Source of the DNA: Asterochloris sp. CNOR1
Taxonomy: Eukaryota; Chlorophyta; Trebouxiophyceae; Trebouxiales; Trebouxiaceae
Reading direction: 5' to 3'
Length of the DNA: 64,000 nt
Assembly (NCBI GenBank): GCA_963969365.1
Contig: OZ017756.1
Location: forward strand, 2,418,001 to 2,482,000
Shown here in pieces: positions 10,457 to 21,400 of the stretch. How positions within the stretch are numbered: position 1 is the first letter of the stretch; each line of letters opens with the position of its first letter. The notes below the pieces were generated by a model, which saw only the letters and a list, made by a program, of their open reading frames with translations, was not told where the DNA came from and searched no databases. Position numbers and translations under genes: made by a program.

Positions 10457-13400
10457 ATGTTGCTGGCACATAAGGTCAACCTGCACTGACACCGGCTCTT
10501 ATGATGTCGTTGCCTGCGTGCAGAGTATAGACTGGTGGCCAAGAAGGGCGAAGGCACCTTCTCAGAGGTGCTCAAGGCCCAATGCATCAAGAACAGCAAG
10601 TATGTGGCCATAAAGTGCATGAAGAACCACTTCGACAGCCTGGAGCAGGTGAGCCGCTGGCTCCAACACTCGTCGCAGCTTGGCAGCGCTGCTTGCAGAG
10701 GTCTGTCCTGGCATACTCTTGTATCAGCAGGGGGACTCAAGTGCAGGCTGCAGCGCAGTAACAGAAAGCCTAAGGACTAAAGCTGGAGGAGGAAACTAAA
10801 ATTTGCTGTGACATCAAGCAGGCTGCACCTCTCTGCAAGGCGGCTCGTGCATACCATGCCCAGCAGGCAGCAAATGGCATGGGCCCAGCAATGCCCCATG
10901 CAGAAGACATGGCCGACTTGGCGCATCACTGCTGCAGGTGAACAACCTGCGCGAGATCCAAGCGTTGCGGCGACTGTCCCCCCACCAGAACATCATCAAG
11001 CTCCTGGAAGTGCTCTAGTGAGCGCATCTGTCTGCCTGGGCTGTGTGACTGGGGGGCTGTGCTTGCTGGGCTGAGCCAGCATGACCACCGATTCATTGCT
11101 GTGGGGATCCCTGTTTGGCTGTCCGAGCTTGTCTTCCCCTGGTGGCCCGCCAGTGCATGGCCATCTTGACACATTGGCACATGAGATGCTGAAGCTGACA
11201 CAAAGTCCAGCACTCCCCTGCCTGCTCCGCAGCAGTGACCTGCGCGTTGGGTAGACACTAGCATCATAGGTTCAGTGCGACACCAGCTCCTACTTTCTTG
11301 ACGGTAGTGACCAATCAACATGCCTCCTGGCCCCTGTTTTAAGCTAATGAGCATGGGAAGCTGCCTTTGGCACCACAGCTCAGCACGGTCCCCTGCCCTC
11401 TCTGGTGCAGTGACCAGCCGACAGGGCGCCTGGCCCTTGTGTTTGAGCTGATGGACATGAACATCTACGAGCTGATTCGGGGGCGCAGCCACTACGTGGC
11501 GGAGGAGCGCACCAAGCGCTACATGTGGCAGCTGCTCAAAGCGATGGACCACATGCATCGCAACGGCATCTTTCATAGGTGGGGCACAGTCACAGCGCCA
11601 TTGCTTTGGGCAGGAGGGCCTGCGGGCTTTTGGGCAGCCCCTTGATGTTTCGAATGGCTGTTCTACTGGGGTAGGGTGCTGCTTGGCACATAGACCATTC
11701 AGTAGTGCTGTGGAGCAATGAGCATGCACGACCTCCTGTGGAGCCTGCAGGCACACACCAATCGACATGCTTTCTGGTGGGCTGAAGCTGATCCCGCAAA
11801 GCAATTTAGACTCCATAGCTGTGGGCATCCTCGTGCTGTGTTAGATCAGTGGCAGCTTTGTCACTGGCAATGCCGCAACCAAGGCAGCCACCAGTTGCAT
11901 CAAAGCAGGGTACCTGGGCCAGGCTCATGTCTACCCTGCTGTTTCTGCAACCAATCCTGCACACCCGGGCAGTGCTTTCAAGGATGCCAAAGCTGCAGAG
12001 CTACTCAGTCCAGACGCTTTGTTGTGATGCGGAGTGATGGCCCCTCACGCCCTGTTGCTCTCCTGTCACACTTGCAAAATCCTTTGCGCCCTTCAGGGAC
12101 ATCAAGCCGGAGAACATCCTGATTATCGATGAGTGCCTCAAGCTGGCAGACTTTGGCAGCTGCCGGGGGATCTACAGCAAGCAGCCGTACACAGAGTACA
12201 TCTCCACGCGGTGGTATCGCGCCCCGGAGTGCCTCCTGACAGATGGTTACTACACTCAGAAGATGGACATGTGGGGTGTGGGCTGCGTCTTCTTTGAAGT
12301 GAGCGTGCAAAGGATGCAACAGGATTCTGGGTGATTGTGTGGTGTCAATTTCTCCCGGCAGGGCAAGGCCAAAGACTACTTGCCCTGTGCATACATGTGC
12401 CCCTGTTGGACGGCACTTACAAGATGGGCATGTGGGGATGGGACTTGATGACCATGTTGTGAAAGCTGCCTCACCCTCAGTTCCAAGCCTCGCTGCAAGT
12501 TGCGCTTCGGCCATTGCATTGGGCCACAAGGAGCGACCTTGGGCCCGCTAAAACCTCGATTGCAATGCCGAGCCTGTGGGTGCCAGCATGATTGCATGCA
12601 GACACAGCCCACCACTTCAGTTAGTGCCTGCAAGAAATCCCCTGCTCACCCCGGGGGAGCTCAGCATCTGGGGCTGCATGCCAAGAGGCAACTGAGCGGG
12701 TGACCCTCTCATCTGACTGTCCCGGCAGGTACTCAGCCTGCTTCCCTGACTCCAATAGGCTGCTCACAGAGCCTCACTGCACAGGCCTCACTACCCCCAT
12801 GCCACCATGCCGCTCGTGCAGGTGGTGAGCTTGTTTCCCCTGTTCCCTGGCACCAACGAGATGGACCAGATAGAGAAAATCCACGCAATCATGGGAACGC
12901 CGCCTCCCGAGGTGCTGGCGCGTATGAAGAAGCACTCAACCCACATCGAGTACGACTTCAACCCCAAGGTGGGCAGCAGCCATGCTGTCACGGCAAGGCG
13001 GCATCCTGCCTGCATGAGCTGGGGTTTCAAGCTGGTCTGGGCTGCATATTGTGGTCTTGAAGCGTGTCCTATTGCTTGCGGGGGCAGCTGTTTGGCCTTG
13101 GAGCAGGAGAGCACTGCATATAGCACTTCACCCTCACCGAGTACAGCTCTGACCCCCAGGATGACACCACTGCTGAGATCAGTGCTTGAGACACATCAGC
13201 AAAGGGGTCATGCACTGAAGCTGCTGCCCTGGTATCCGCTGATGCCCACACAGTGGCCAGGGTGGCCTGCCAGCACTGCAAGCCGCTGGAGATTTGTAAC
13301 TGGGAGGAGGGGGCAGCGCTGTGCTGCCAAGAGCTGCTGTATGAAAGCACGCAAGTCTGGCAGGTTCGAGTGTCTGTGCTCTGCCAACACGGCAGTCTTC

Positions 13401-16211
13401 AGAGGCCCTGTAGGAGCAGCTGGAAGCCTTGCACTAGCAGCAGGCACCTGCCTCAGAGCTCTGGCAGGGATGGCTGTGTATGCTCTGTCAAGACTCCCCT
13501 TGCTGAAGGTCACTCTTACTGTTGGATTCTGAGTTCGTACAGCTGGAAGGCTTGCAGTAGCAGTAGGCACCTGCCTGAGAGCGCTGGCAGCCCCGGGTGT
13601 GTGTGCAGTACCCAGCCGCTGCATTGCTGGCACTACGGCCTCTCCTTACAGCCTTCGAAAGCTGGATCGCGCTGGTGCTGCCACAGCTGCCTGCAGGTAT
13701 CTCCCACAACAGCATGTCGGTGCACAAGTCAAGCTCACCTGAGAGCTCATCAGCAGCAGGGATGACGCAGCACCGGAGCACACAGATGGCAGGGCTGTCA
13801 AGCATTCCCCAGTTGTGCACTTCACTGCTTGGCTTGCTGCCTGCAGGATGGCAGTGGGCTTGCAAAACTGATACCCCACCTGAACCCTGAGGGTGTAGAC
13901 TTGATACAGAAGCTGCTCATCTATGACCCCGACCAGCGACTGTCGGCGCGGCAAGCGCTGCGGCACCCCTACTTCCGGGAGTTCAGGTGAGTTCTCAGCA
14001 CCAGCTCTGCGCTGTCCGATGCTGTCCCCACTTCTGGAAGTTCTTGTGTATGTCTGATGCGGTGCTGCTGTCAAGAGCACAGGTGGGCTCCTGTTGCCGG
14101 CTGCTATGCTGCTCTGTGAGCTGGAAGACCCTGCCAGCCTGTCTTGCACAGCAGTGCAGGCACAGACGACATGCCGGCCCGCACAGTCTGCCCAAGCACT
14201 ATTGCTTACAGCCTGTTGCAAACCCTCACAGGGAGCAGCAGCAGCAAGACTACCCTGCCAGCTCTTTCGTGTTGCTCACTCTACACCATGCCTGCGGGCA
14301 GGAGGGGTCACACAGCCTGTCCACGTACACTACTCACTGCATGCTGGCTGGCCTCTTGTGTAGTTGGTTAGTGAGGTGAATTTATGAGTCATGCCGGTCT
14401 GCAGGGAGGAGGAGCGGCGGCGGGAGGCGGCCGCCCAGGCAGAGCCCCCCAGCGTGCACACATTCCTCAACACGGTGGGGCGCCAGAAGCTGGCCAACGG
14501 GAACCAGTCTGCGCGGCGGCGGCCCCAGGTGAGGAGCCGCATGGGTGGTGCATGCAGCAGATTTGAAAGGAAGTGGGCTGCCAGGCGTGTGCAGGGCGGA
14601 GGGCGCGTGAGCAGTGTTGAAGAGTCCATGCAATAGGCAGCACCAAGTAAAACCTCATCTTGTATATTTTCAGCCCTTATAGTAAATGGTGGTTCGGAGT
14701 GCGTGAAGGAAAGAGTCCATGACAGGTGCTTTGCAAGCTAGGAGGAGGCCAGCATGCTGCTTTTTGTGAGGTGCGAGGGTGTGGGCTGCCTGCAGCAGGC
14801 CGCAAGTGGTGCTGGCAAATCTGAGTGGTGACAGCCCGCAGCAACATGGCCTGTGGCCCATGCAATCCGAGGGGTGAAGGATGGGTCCTCTGCCTCAAAC
14901 ACTATGCAGCAGCAGCTTATTGTTGGCTAGCTCAATCTGAACGACCACCTTGGAGCTTCCTGTACAAGCCCTTCTTGGCTGGCTGCTGCAGGCGCAGGCA
15001 GAGGGTGGCGGCGCAGGCACCAAGGAGGGGGGCCTGCCCAGCATTGTGGGCAGCAACCGGCCGCGGGAGGAGCGGGACTCTGAGGCAGGCCAGCAGCAGC
15101 ATAGTCACCAGCTAGCAGGTCAGGGCAAGTCTTGGCTGGCACATGGCAAGGGTGGTTTGTGAGTGGCTCTGCGTGTCTGCTGCACGCTGGAGGGCTGCTT
15201 GCTGCAGCAGCTGCATAGCCACCAGCTACCCGGACAGGCCTGCTGCAACATGCATTGGCTGCGTGCAGCACCTGAGCGGCAACTGATCAGGGGGCAGTGC
15301 CTAGGAAGTCTGCTTTGCTGAATAATTGCCAGGGTGTTGATATTGATGTTTGTGTGTGCCTGCAAAGGGCAGAGCTGTCAAAGCGGGGCCACCTGCCGCC
15401 AGTCAAGACTGGGGCAGGTGGTTGCTGTGACCATGGACTGCTGGCTGGCCTTGGACTGTTGACTCGTGTTGGCAACATGAAAGCAGACAGGCAGTGGAAG
15501 CATGGTGTGGCGGGAGTCGCAGCCAATGTTGTGCAACCTAGCCCCTCATAAGTGGTGACTCACTGGGGCAGTTGCGGGTTGCCACAGTAGCCCTCTGGTC
15601 ACACAGTGCAGCATCTAGACTTGCTGTGCTCCTCTGGCCCTGAGTGCTGCACTTTCATTTTGCTGTGCTTAACATGCAGCTGCCCGAGCAGGCACAAAGT
15701 GCATGTAGGGCTGGCCAGGCAGCAGCCCGATGGGGAGCTGACAGGCAGCCAGGCATCTTCGCTTGTTGTCCAGTCTCCATGTCGCCCAAGCAGGCACCGG
15801 CTGCCTGCAGGTCTGGCGCGGCAGCAGTTGGACGCAGCAGCAGGCAGTGGAGTGGCCGGCCCTGGGGCCTCCCAGTTCCCTGCCCTGGGGGTCAGCAACA
15901 GTAGCAATGCTGTGCTCAGCCCAATCGCCAGCAAGGTGCTCAGCCACCGTGTGCCCATGGGTGGGGGGTACATGCAGAACTACAGCCACAGCAAGCAGGT
16001 GCCAGCCAAGGCTGGAAGCTTAGTGGGCAGCAACTCGAAATTCGCAAAGGGCGCCATGCCCAGCAATCCCAACCCCCGCAGCTCAGCGCTGCGGGGGAAG
16101 TATCCCCGCGCCAGCGCAATAAGCACAGTTGCTCCGGTCCTCAGCACCAAGAGCAAGCCCTACATCTCCCCTTACAGCCAGCAGGTCATGAACACGCTGC
16201 GTGAATCCTGA
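10456..16211 (+). repeat. Decayed tandem copies of exon edges in MOK introns
   Basis: Intron segments resembling the adjacent exon edge: 11306-11355 (exon 4 start, 11409-11460), 12420-12465 (exon 5 end, 12260-12304), 12725-12762 (exon 6 start, 12818-12857), 14012-14047 (exon 7 end, 13955-13988), 15205-15238 (exon 9 end, 15091-15124) and 15678-15733 (exon 10 start, 15779-15834). Spacing is 60-160 bp. A further intron-only pair is 13422-13480 and 13540-13600. Confidence 0.75.
10457..16211 (+). CDS. MOK: MOK-type (MAK/ICK/MOK family) protein kinase
   Basis: Serine/threonine kinase of the RCK group (MAK, ICK, MOK), which in ciliated eukaryotes regulates cilium length and transport. Exons: 10457-10474 (tentative), 10526-10648, 10938-11017, 11411-11578, 12097-12298, 12822-12968, 13847-13986, 14405-14528, 14992-15118 and 15811-16211; from exon 2 on the phases agree. 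The glycine loop is KKGEGTFSEV and the lysine motif VAIKCMK; MOK-specific VNNLREIQALRRL and ELMDMNIYELIRG follow. HRDIKPEN spans the exon 4/5 junction. DFG is at 12149-12157. The activation loop SKQPYTEYISTRWYRAPE holds the TEY dual-phosphorylation motif (12190-12198). The domain ends near LRHPYFREF. The tail is basic and Ser/Pro-rich and ends QVMNTLRES. MOK is favoured over MAK/ICK by the YSKQPYTEY loop. The first exon (MLLAHK, with a short cagag acceptor) is uncertain. Confidence 0.9.
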
Positions 16212-16560
16212 GGTCGAGGCAGCCGCCAGCCGCTGCAGCAATGCAGCCTGCAGAGCTCTTGGCGGCATCTGCCCTGCCTCCGCCAGCCTGCAGCTCTGCA
16301 GCGTCCGACATGTCTGGCATCGCCTGATCTCCTCAGCGCTGCTAGCTGAACTCTGCACAAAAAATCCATGACCACTGACGCCATACAGACTCAGTCCTGA
16401 TGCTGCTTGCAACTGCTTCTTGCGCATGAAGCTGAATGTGCTGAGCAAGCTTCACTTTCATCTCAAACAGCAGGCAGTGATACGAAAGTAGTTTAAGTCA
16501 ACCTTCCCAGCAAGGCCTTGTAGCCTACAAGGCTGATTGAGGTTTAGACATACACACAGC
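16212..16560 (+). other. Intergenic between MOK and the unnamed 246-residue gene
   Basis: About 350 bp with the MOK 3' UTR and the upstream region of the next gene. No TGTAA was seen here; the nearest, at 16726, falls in the first intron of the next gene. No conserved ORF was recognised. Confidence 0.35.
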
Positions 16561-18262
16561 ATGCGGAGAGCACCGCAAATAGTCTCACGGGGCACCAGGC
16601 AGCTGGAGAGCCTGACTGTACGTCACTCTGAAAGCACTCTGAAGCAGACCGAGATCGTGAACCCCAACCTTGCCAGGTCTGAATCAACCCAAATGCTGGC
16701 ATCAAGCATCCTATGGCAATCTACTGTAAGGGTTGGTCCCCCTTGTCAGCAGTCTGATATTGGCTCTGCTTGTGCAGGGATGGCAGCATTGAAGCACCCG
16801 CAGGGAACCTCTTTGAAGAGGCCGCTGGCATGACTGTGCCGTCTGCTCTGCCCATGGTGGCATCTGTGCAGGGTGAGGCAGCTGCGCAAGCCCAGCACTT
16901 TGCCCAACAGCCCTGGCAACCCTGCAGCATGGTCGCCTCTTGCATTACATATCATCATGGCGTGCGCTGTGCACTCCGCCCACTCTGCTACTTGCTTGCC
17001 TGCAGATGAGGTTGCCACTAAGCTGCCCACTCTGTCGCTGGTCCCCCAGGGCTTTATGGAGGCCCCAGCAGGTTCAGCAGGGGCCAGTCTGGAGGCCGCA
17101 AAGCTGCCCACTCTGTCGCTGGGCCCCCAGGGCTTCATGGAGGCCCCAGCAAGCTCAGCAGGGGCCAGTCTGGAGGCAGTCACCTCCCTGCTGCCGCGGA
17201 GCATCCAGGGAGCCATGATGCAGTGCATGGCCAGCGGGGACGACAGCAACAAGGGCGGCGGCTTTGAGCGCAAGGCCCCGGAGGACAGCCCTCCAGACCA
17301 GGTCAGCCTGCGAGCGACTGGCTGTGGACAATGGAAGCTTGTTTCATGCCTTGACCATGCCTGGGACAGGGGACAGCTGCCATACCAGGTCCAGCTCCAT
17401 GACAAAAGTGACCGCTGCCAAGTGCCCTGACCAGATGGGTGCAGCTTGAATGCATTTGCCAGATCGGGACAGGGGACAGGTGCTGAATGCTCTGGGCAGA
17501 TCTGGCCCTGAGATGTTGTCAGTACTGGTCCCTTGCAGTGCTTGAGCACATAGCAGGGGGGTTGCACACAAGTGTAGCTACAGCAGTTCTGACATGCAGC
17601 ATCTGCCTCACACCAGCCCACTGCGCTGCCCCCTGCTGTCAGCACCATGCACATGCAGCATCGCCGTGTCAGGCAGTGCAACTGCTGTACTCACCCTCAT
17701 GCAGCAGCATCTCACACCCTCTCTCAAGGAACAGAAAATCTGCTGCCACTCTCTGGCACTGCACATAACTCTTGAGAGACACTGTGGTGAGGCAAGCTTT
17801 GTGCCAGATTGCGAAGGCTCAGCTGCTGACATTTGGTGGACTGGCCTGACTTCAGCATGTCCCTGATGCAGCCTAGTGGCGGCTTAAGGCAGGACGTGCC
17901 AGCAGTGAAGCCAGGCATGGAGGGCAATGGCGTGCCGCCCAGCCCTGACGCTGCCAATTCAGAGGTGAGCTGCTCTGCTACATCTACATGCAGCATGACC
18001 GGTGCTCCTCAGGACAGCAGGCTGTACACAGCACTGGGACTGTTGCCTGCTGTGTTGTGCTCTCAAGCAGCGTTGTCCGCATGCTGCAAAAGCAACCTGA
18101 GCCTTGCACATGCCCCTGCAGATTGACAGGTCGGACTACTCGGCACCTGGCAGCAACCCTGATGTACCAAATGACACCAGCAAGGAGGATCTTGAGCCTG
18201 GCAAGGAGGCTAAGGAGGATGTCAAAAAACGCAGCAAGACAGGCAAGGGAGTCGTGTCTTGA
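16561..18262 (+). CDS. Uncharacterised protein, about 246 aa, with in-frame tandem repeat
   Basis: I do not recognise this protein. A five-exon model closes in phase: 16561-16676, 16778-16872, 17006-17301, 17872-17964 and 18122-18262, each with GT-AG borders; the total is 741 nt including the stop. It begins MRRAPQIVSRGTRQLESLTV. The middle holds two tandem 27-residue units starting KLPTLSLVPQGFMEAPAG and KLPTLSLGPQGFMEAPAS, followed by LLPRSIQGAMMQCMASG. The C-terminus is charged (SKEDLEPGKEAKEDVKKRSK) and ends GKGVVS. No signal peptide, membrane segment or known domain is visible, and the composition suggests a largely disordered protein. Support for coding is the phase agreement over four introns and a TGTAA signal 85 nt after the stop. 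The long fourth intron (17302-17871) could hide a further exon. Confidence 0.6.
17020..17178 (+). repeat. 81-bp in-frame coding tandem repeat, two copies
   Basis: Unit 1 is 17020-17100 and unit 2 is 17101-17178, in the third exon of the unnamed gene. The copies differ at only a few positions, and the 81-bp unit keeps the reading frame (27 codons). A shorter match (gcccactctg) also lies just before the exon, near 16979. Confidence 0.9.
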
Positions 18263-18494
18263 GGCTGCACCCTCCTTCAGAGGCTCTCTTCTATACACGC
18301 CTCAGTGACACGCCACCAGATGAGATCACCACCAGATGACATCACGTGTAACAATCGGGTAGACAGAACAATCTCAATGAAATATTCATGTTCATTAAAC
18401 TGTTTGCGCCCACTCTGGCTGGGTCGTTGAACCACGTGCCATGATGAAATGCATTAAATCAATCAACAAGTACACATGCAAGGAGGGTAATTGG
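18263..18494. other. Convergent 3' intergenic region
   Basis: About 230 bp between the stop codons of the unnamed plus-strand gene and the CABIN1 minus-strand gene. It holds the plus-strand TGTAA at 18347 and an A/T-richer stretch. Nothing else was recognised. Confidence 0.4.
18347..18351 (+). terminator. TGTAA poly(A) signal, unnamed gene
   Basis: TGTAA lies 85 nt downstream of the stop at 18260-18262, on the coding strand, as expected for a green-algal 3' end. It supports the 3' end of the preceding gene model. Confidence 0.55.
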
Positions 18495-21400
18495 CTAGTC
18501 AGGTGGCATGCATTGTTGGCTGGCTTTACTGGTGGGCGATGGCTCACTTGGCCCTTCAGCCTCCACTGCCATGGACTGGGAAGGCTGCGTGGTCGTGCTG
18601 CGCCTTCTATTGGCAGCCCTGTGCGCAGTTACCCCAGCTGGGGGGTTGCAGCTGGGGTGGGCGCCCCCAATCTGTTTCAGCTGTGAGTAGCCTTCCTTGG
18701 CATAGTCGACCGTGACAGGCACATGCACCTCCATCCCATGCAGCTTCATGTATGCCTTATAGCTCCTGCAGCCAGGCACAAGCAGCTCCTGAGCCCGCTC
18801 TGACAGCCATGTTTGTTTCACACACATCCAGAGCCAAGCACTTCTTGAGGAAAATCAGCCAGGACCCCTCATTAGCAGCCAGGAGCAGATTCATGGCCAG
18901 CCAGACACCACAGAAAACCTGAGCAGGTTGACAACCAGACCCAACTGACAGCCAGATCCCTCACGCAGAGCCACTCAACGGTCAGTGCATTGCCGAGCAG
19001 GCTCCTCAGCACGTTGTTGGGTATACCCCGCTCCGGGTGTGCAAACAGACTCTGCTGCAAGCTGCAGTGTCACCAACGCCTTTTGAGGCGCTGGCACCCT
19101 CAAGCATTGCTGCTTCCCCCCACCTGATGAGCAGCTGCCCCATGGGCCCCTCCTGTCTGAGCTCCTGAGGCAGCCCCAGCTGCTGGCTGGCCTCTGCACT
19201 GAACCTGGGGCGGGAGCGGTGGAAGGCATCGCAGCGACCCAGCGTGGCGTAGGCAGCAGCCAGGACCGCTGCCTGCTCTGGCGGGAGCGCCTTCTCTGGG
19301 CTGAGGGGCTGTCGGCTGCCCTGGCGACTCAGGGGCTCCCCACCAGCATCGCCTGCTGCCGACCTGAGCTCCATGCCAGGCGCAAAGCAGGCTGCGGCCG
19401 GCGGGGAGGAGCCAGCAGGGGCGCTGCCGCGCCCTGCCGCCTCTGCCTGCCCTGCATTTCTGCCAGCATCCGGCGGCGGCGACACCTCCATGGTGGCAGC
19501 CTGCTGCTGCTGCACACCTGCATCAACCCCCACCACGGTTGCCAGCCCTGGCCCGCCCAGGGCAGCAGCAGGCTGCTGCTGTTGGGCATCCACGCTGCCT
19601 GCTGGCAGCATGGGCTGACCCAGGCGCATGGGGCCAGCCACGGGATGGCCACCCTGCAGCTGCTCTGGCCCCTGCACGCCGACCGGCGGCGACTCAGGGA
19701 TGACGGGGAGGGCACCCTGAAGCCTTGCCGGGCTGGCCAGCGCTGCGGGGTGCGGCAGGTGCTGAGGCCTGGCTGGCACACTGGCTGCCTGCTGCTCTGC
19801 ATGGCCCACATCCCTGGCCAGCAGGGAGACCATGCCTGCGTTGAGCAAGCATTGCAGCTCCACCACCTCTGGAGCAGCTCCCCTGCACAGCAATGTCGTT
19901 ACTTGAAGCTCTCTCCTGCTGTTACATGCATCAACCTGGTTGAGCAAATTCGACAGTGCCTATGCCAGGCATTTACGACACGTGCACATCATTCTGGGGT
20001 GTGGAAATTGTAAATGAGCAGGCAGAGTGCAATGACATTTACGCATGGGGGACCTCTGCATCTGACCCATATGCAGCACTGGTTCTTGGCTCATGTCACA
20101 TCACCCTTGCCGGTCCTTAGCACCCAGGCTATGAACTTGCTCAGCTGTACTGGCACAAGGCAGCAAAATCAGCATGCAGCAGCCATGGCTTCTGACGTCA
20201 AGGAGGTTGCAGATATGCAGGGAAAGCTTCCAGGGAACTGACTGCTGATGCAAACGGTGGGCCAAGCCAGCCTATGTGTCATCCCCTTGCTACTCACCCA
20301 GCTTTGGCTTTCCCACGGGCCTTCTGCGCCAGGCGAGACAGCGTGGCGTGGCTGCCCTCAGCGACCAGCACCCTTGCGCAGGCCACTGCGTACACCCAGG
20401 CACTCTGTGCGCTGAGCCAGACCTCCAGGCCCTGCAGCTGCTGCTGGAAGCCTGCGTCCTCCCTGGCAGCCTGCTCCAGGGCGGGCTGCAGCACAGATGC
20501 CCACCCGGTGGCGGCCGCCTTGGCGGGCATGTACAGGTCCAGCATTGCCAACAGCAGCTCCTGCAGGGTTGGGGGTCAGGCTTAGGGTTCTGCATGCAAA
20601 AGTGTGTGGAGGACACCCTGCAGGATGTGCCAACCAGCTCCATCCACACGGCACCTCCCAGCAGTAGCTAAAGCCCTTGAATGCAATTTGGTGTCATGTG
20701 GCCGCCGCCTCTCCCTTCAGGTGTGCAGGCAGGCACTTGGGTCGCCCATGCCCCAGCTTGGGGGCCTACCTCATAATGTCCCTTTCACGAGGGCAGCTAC
20801 AAGGAAGCGGAGGGCGCCTTGTCAATGCCAGTAGAGCAGCTGTGCAGACAACTGGTCAAGCGCGCAACAATCAGCAGCCAGGTGTGCGGCCGATGCCCCC
20901 AGCCACATTTATTTTGCAACACTGGTGTTGCTCACCTGAGCCTCTGCCCGCAGATCATGGGGCACATCCAGCAGCTGCTGTGGCCCAAACGCCAGTGCAG
21001 CCGCCAGCGCAGCTGCCCCTGACGCCGCAGCAGCCGGCCCCCGCGGCAGCTGCGAAGCCCGGCGCTTGATGATGGCCTGAGCCAGCCCCCTCAGCTTGAT
21101 GGCCACCTGGCAGGCGTAGTTTGCCAGGACCCACCTGCACAGCAGCGAAGTCTGCGTGTTGGCACGAGAACAGGGCACAGATAAGTTGCTGGGAGCTGTA
21201 TGATGGCTCCTCACACCTTGGCCAGCAGCCACTGTGAGGCGGGCAGACGTCTGGCGCTGCCATGTCCTGCTGGAGCAGCACCTCAGACTGCTGACAGGTG
21301 GAGGGCGCTTATGAGGGCTTGTCAGTGCCATTGCAGGCTTCCCAAACAGGCATCATCCAGCTGTGGGGCCAGATTGCCCCAGCACCCGCAGAAAGCAGAT

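Noticed and set aside
10926-11828. 300-residue minus-strand ORF
   Set aside because: Antisense to MOK exons 3 and 4 and their introns; the plus strand carries the conserved kinase motifs.
16677-16833. Read-through of the unnamed gene's first ORF to a stop at 16833
   Set aside because: Splicing at 16676 to 16778 keeps the frame open into later exons and fits all following phases.
16746-17681. 311-residue minus-strand ORF
   Set aside because: Opposite the unnamed gene; it ignores the phase-consistent splice sites and has no recognised similarity.
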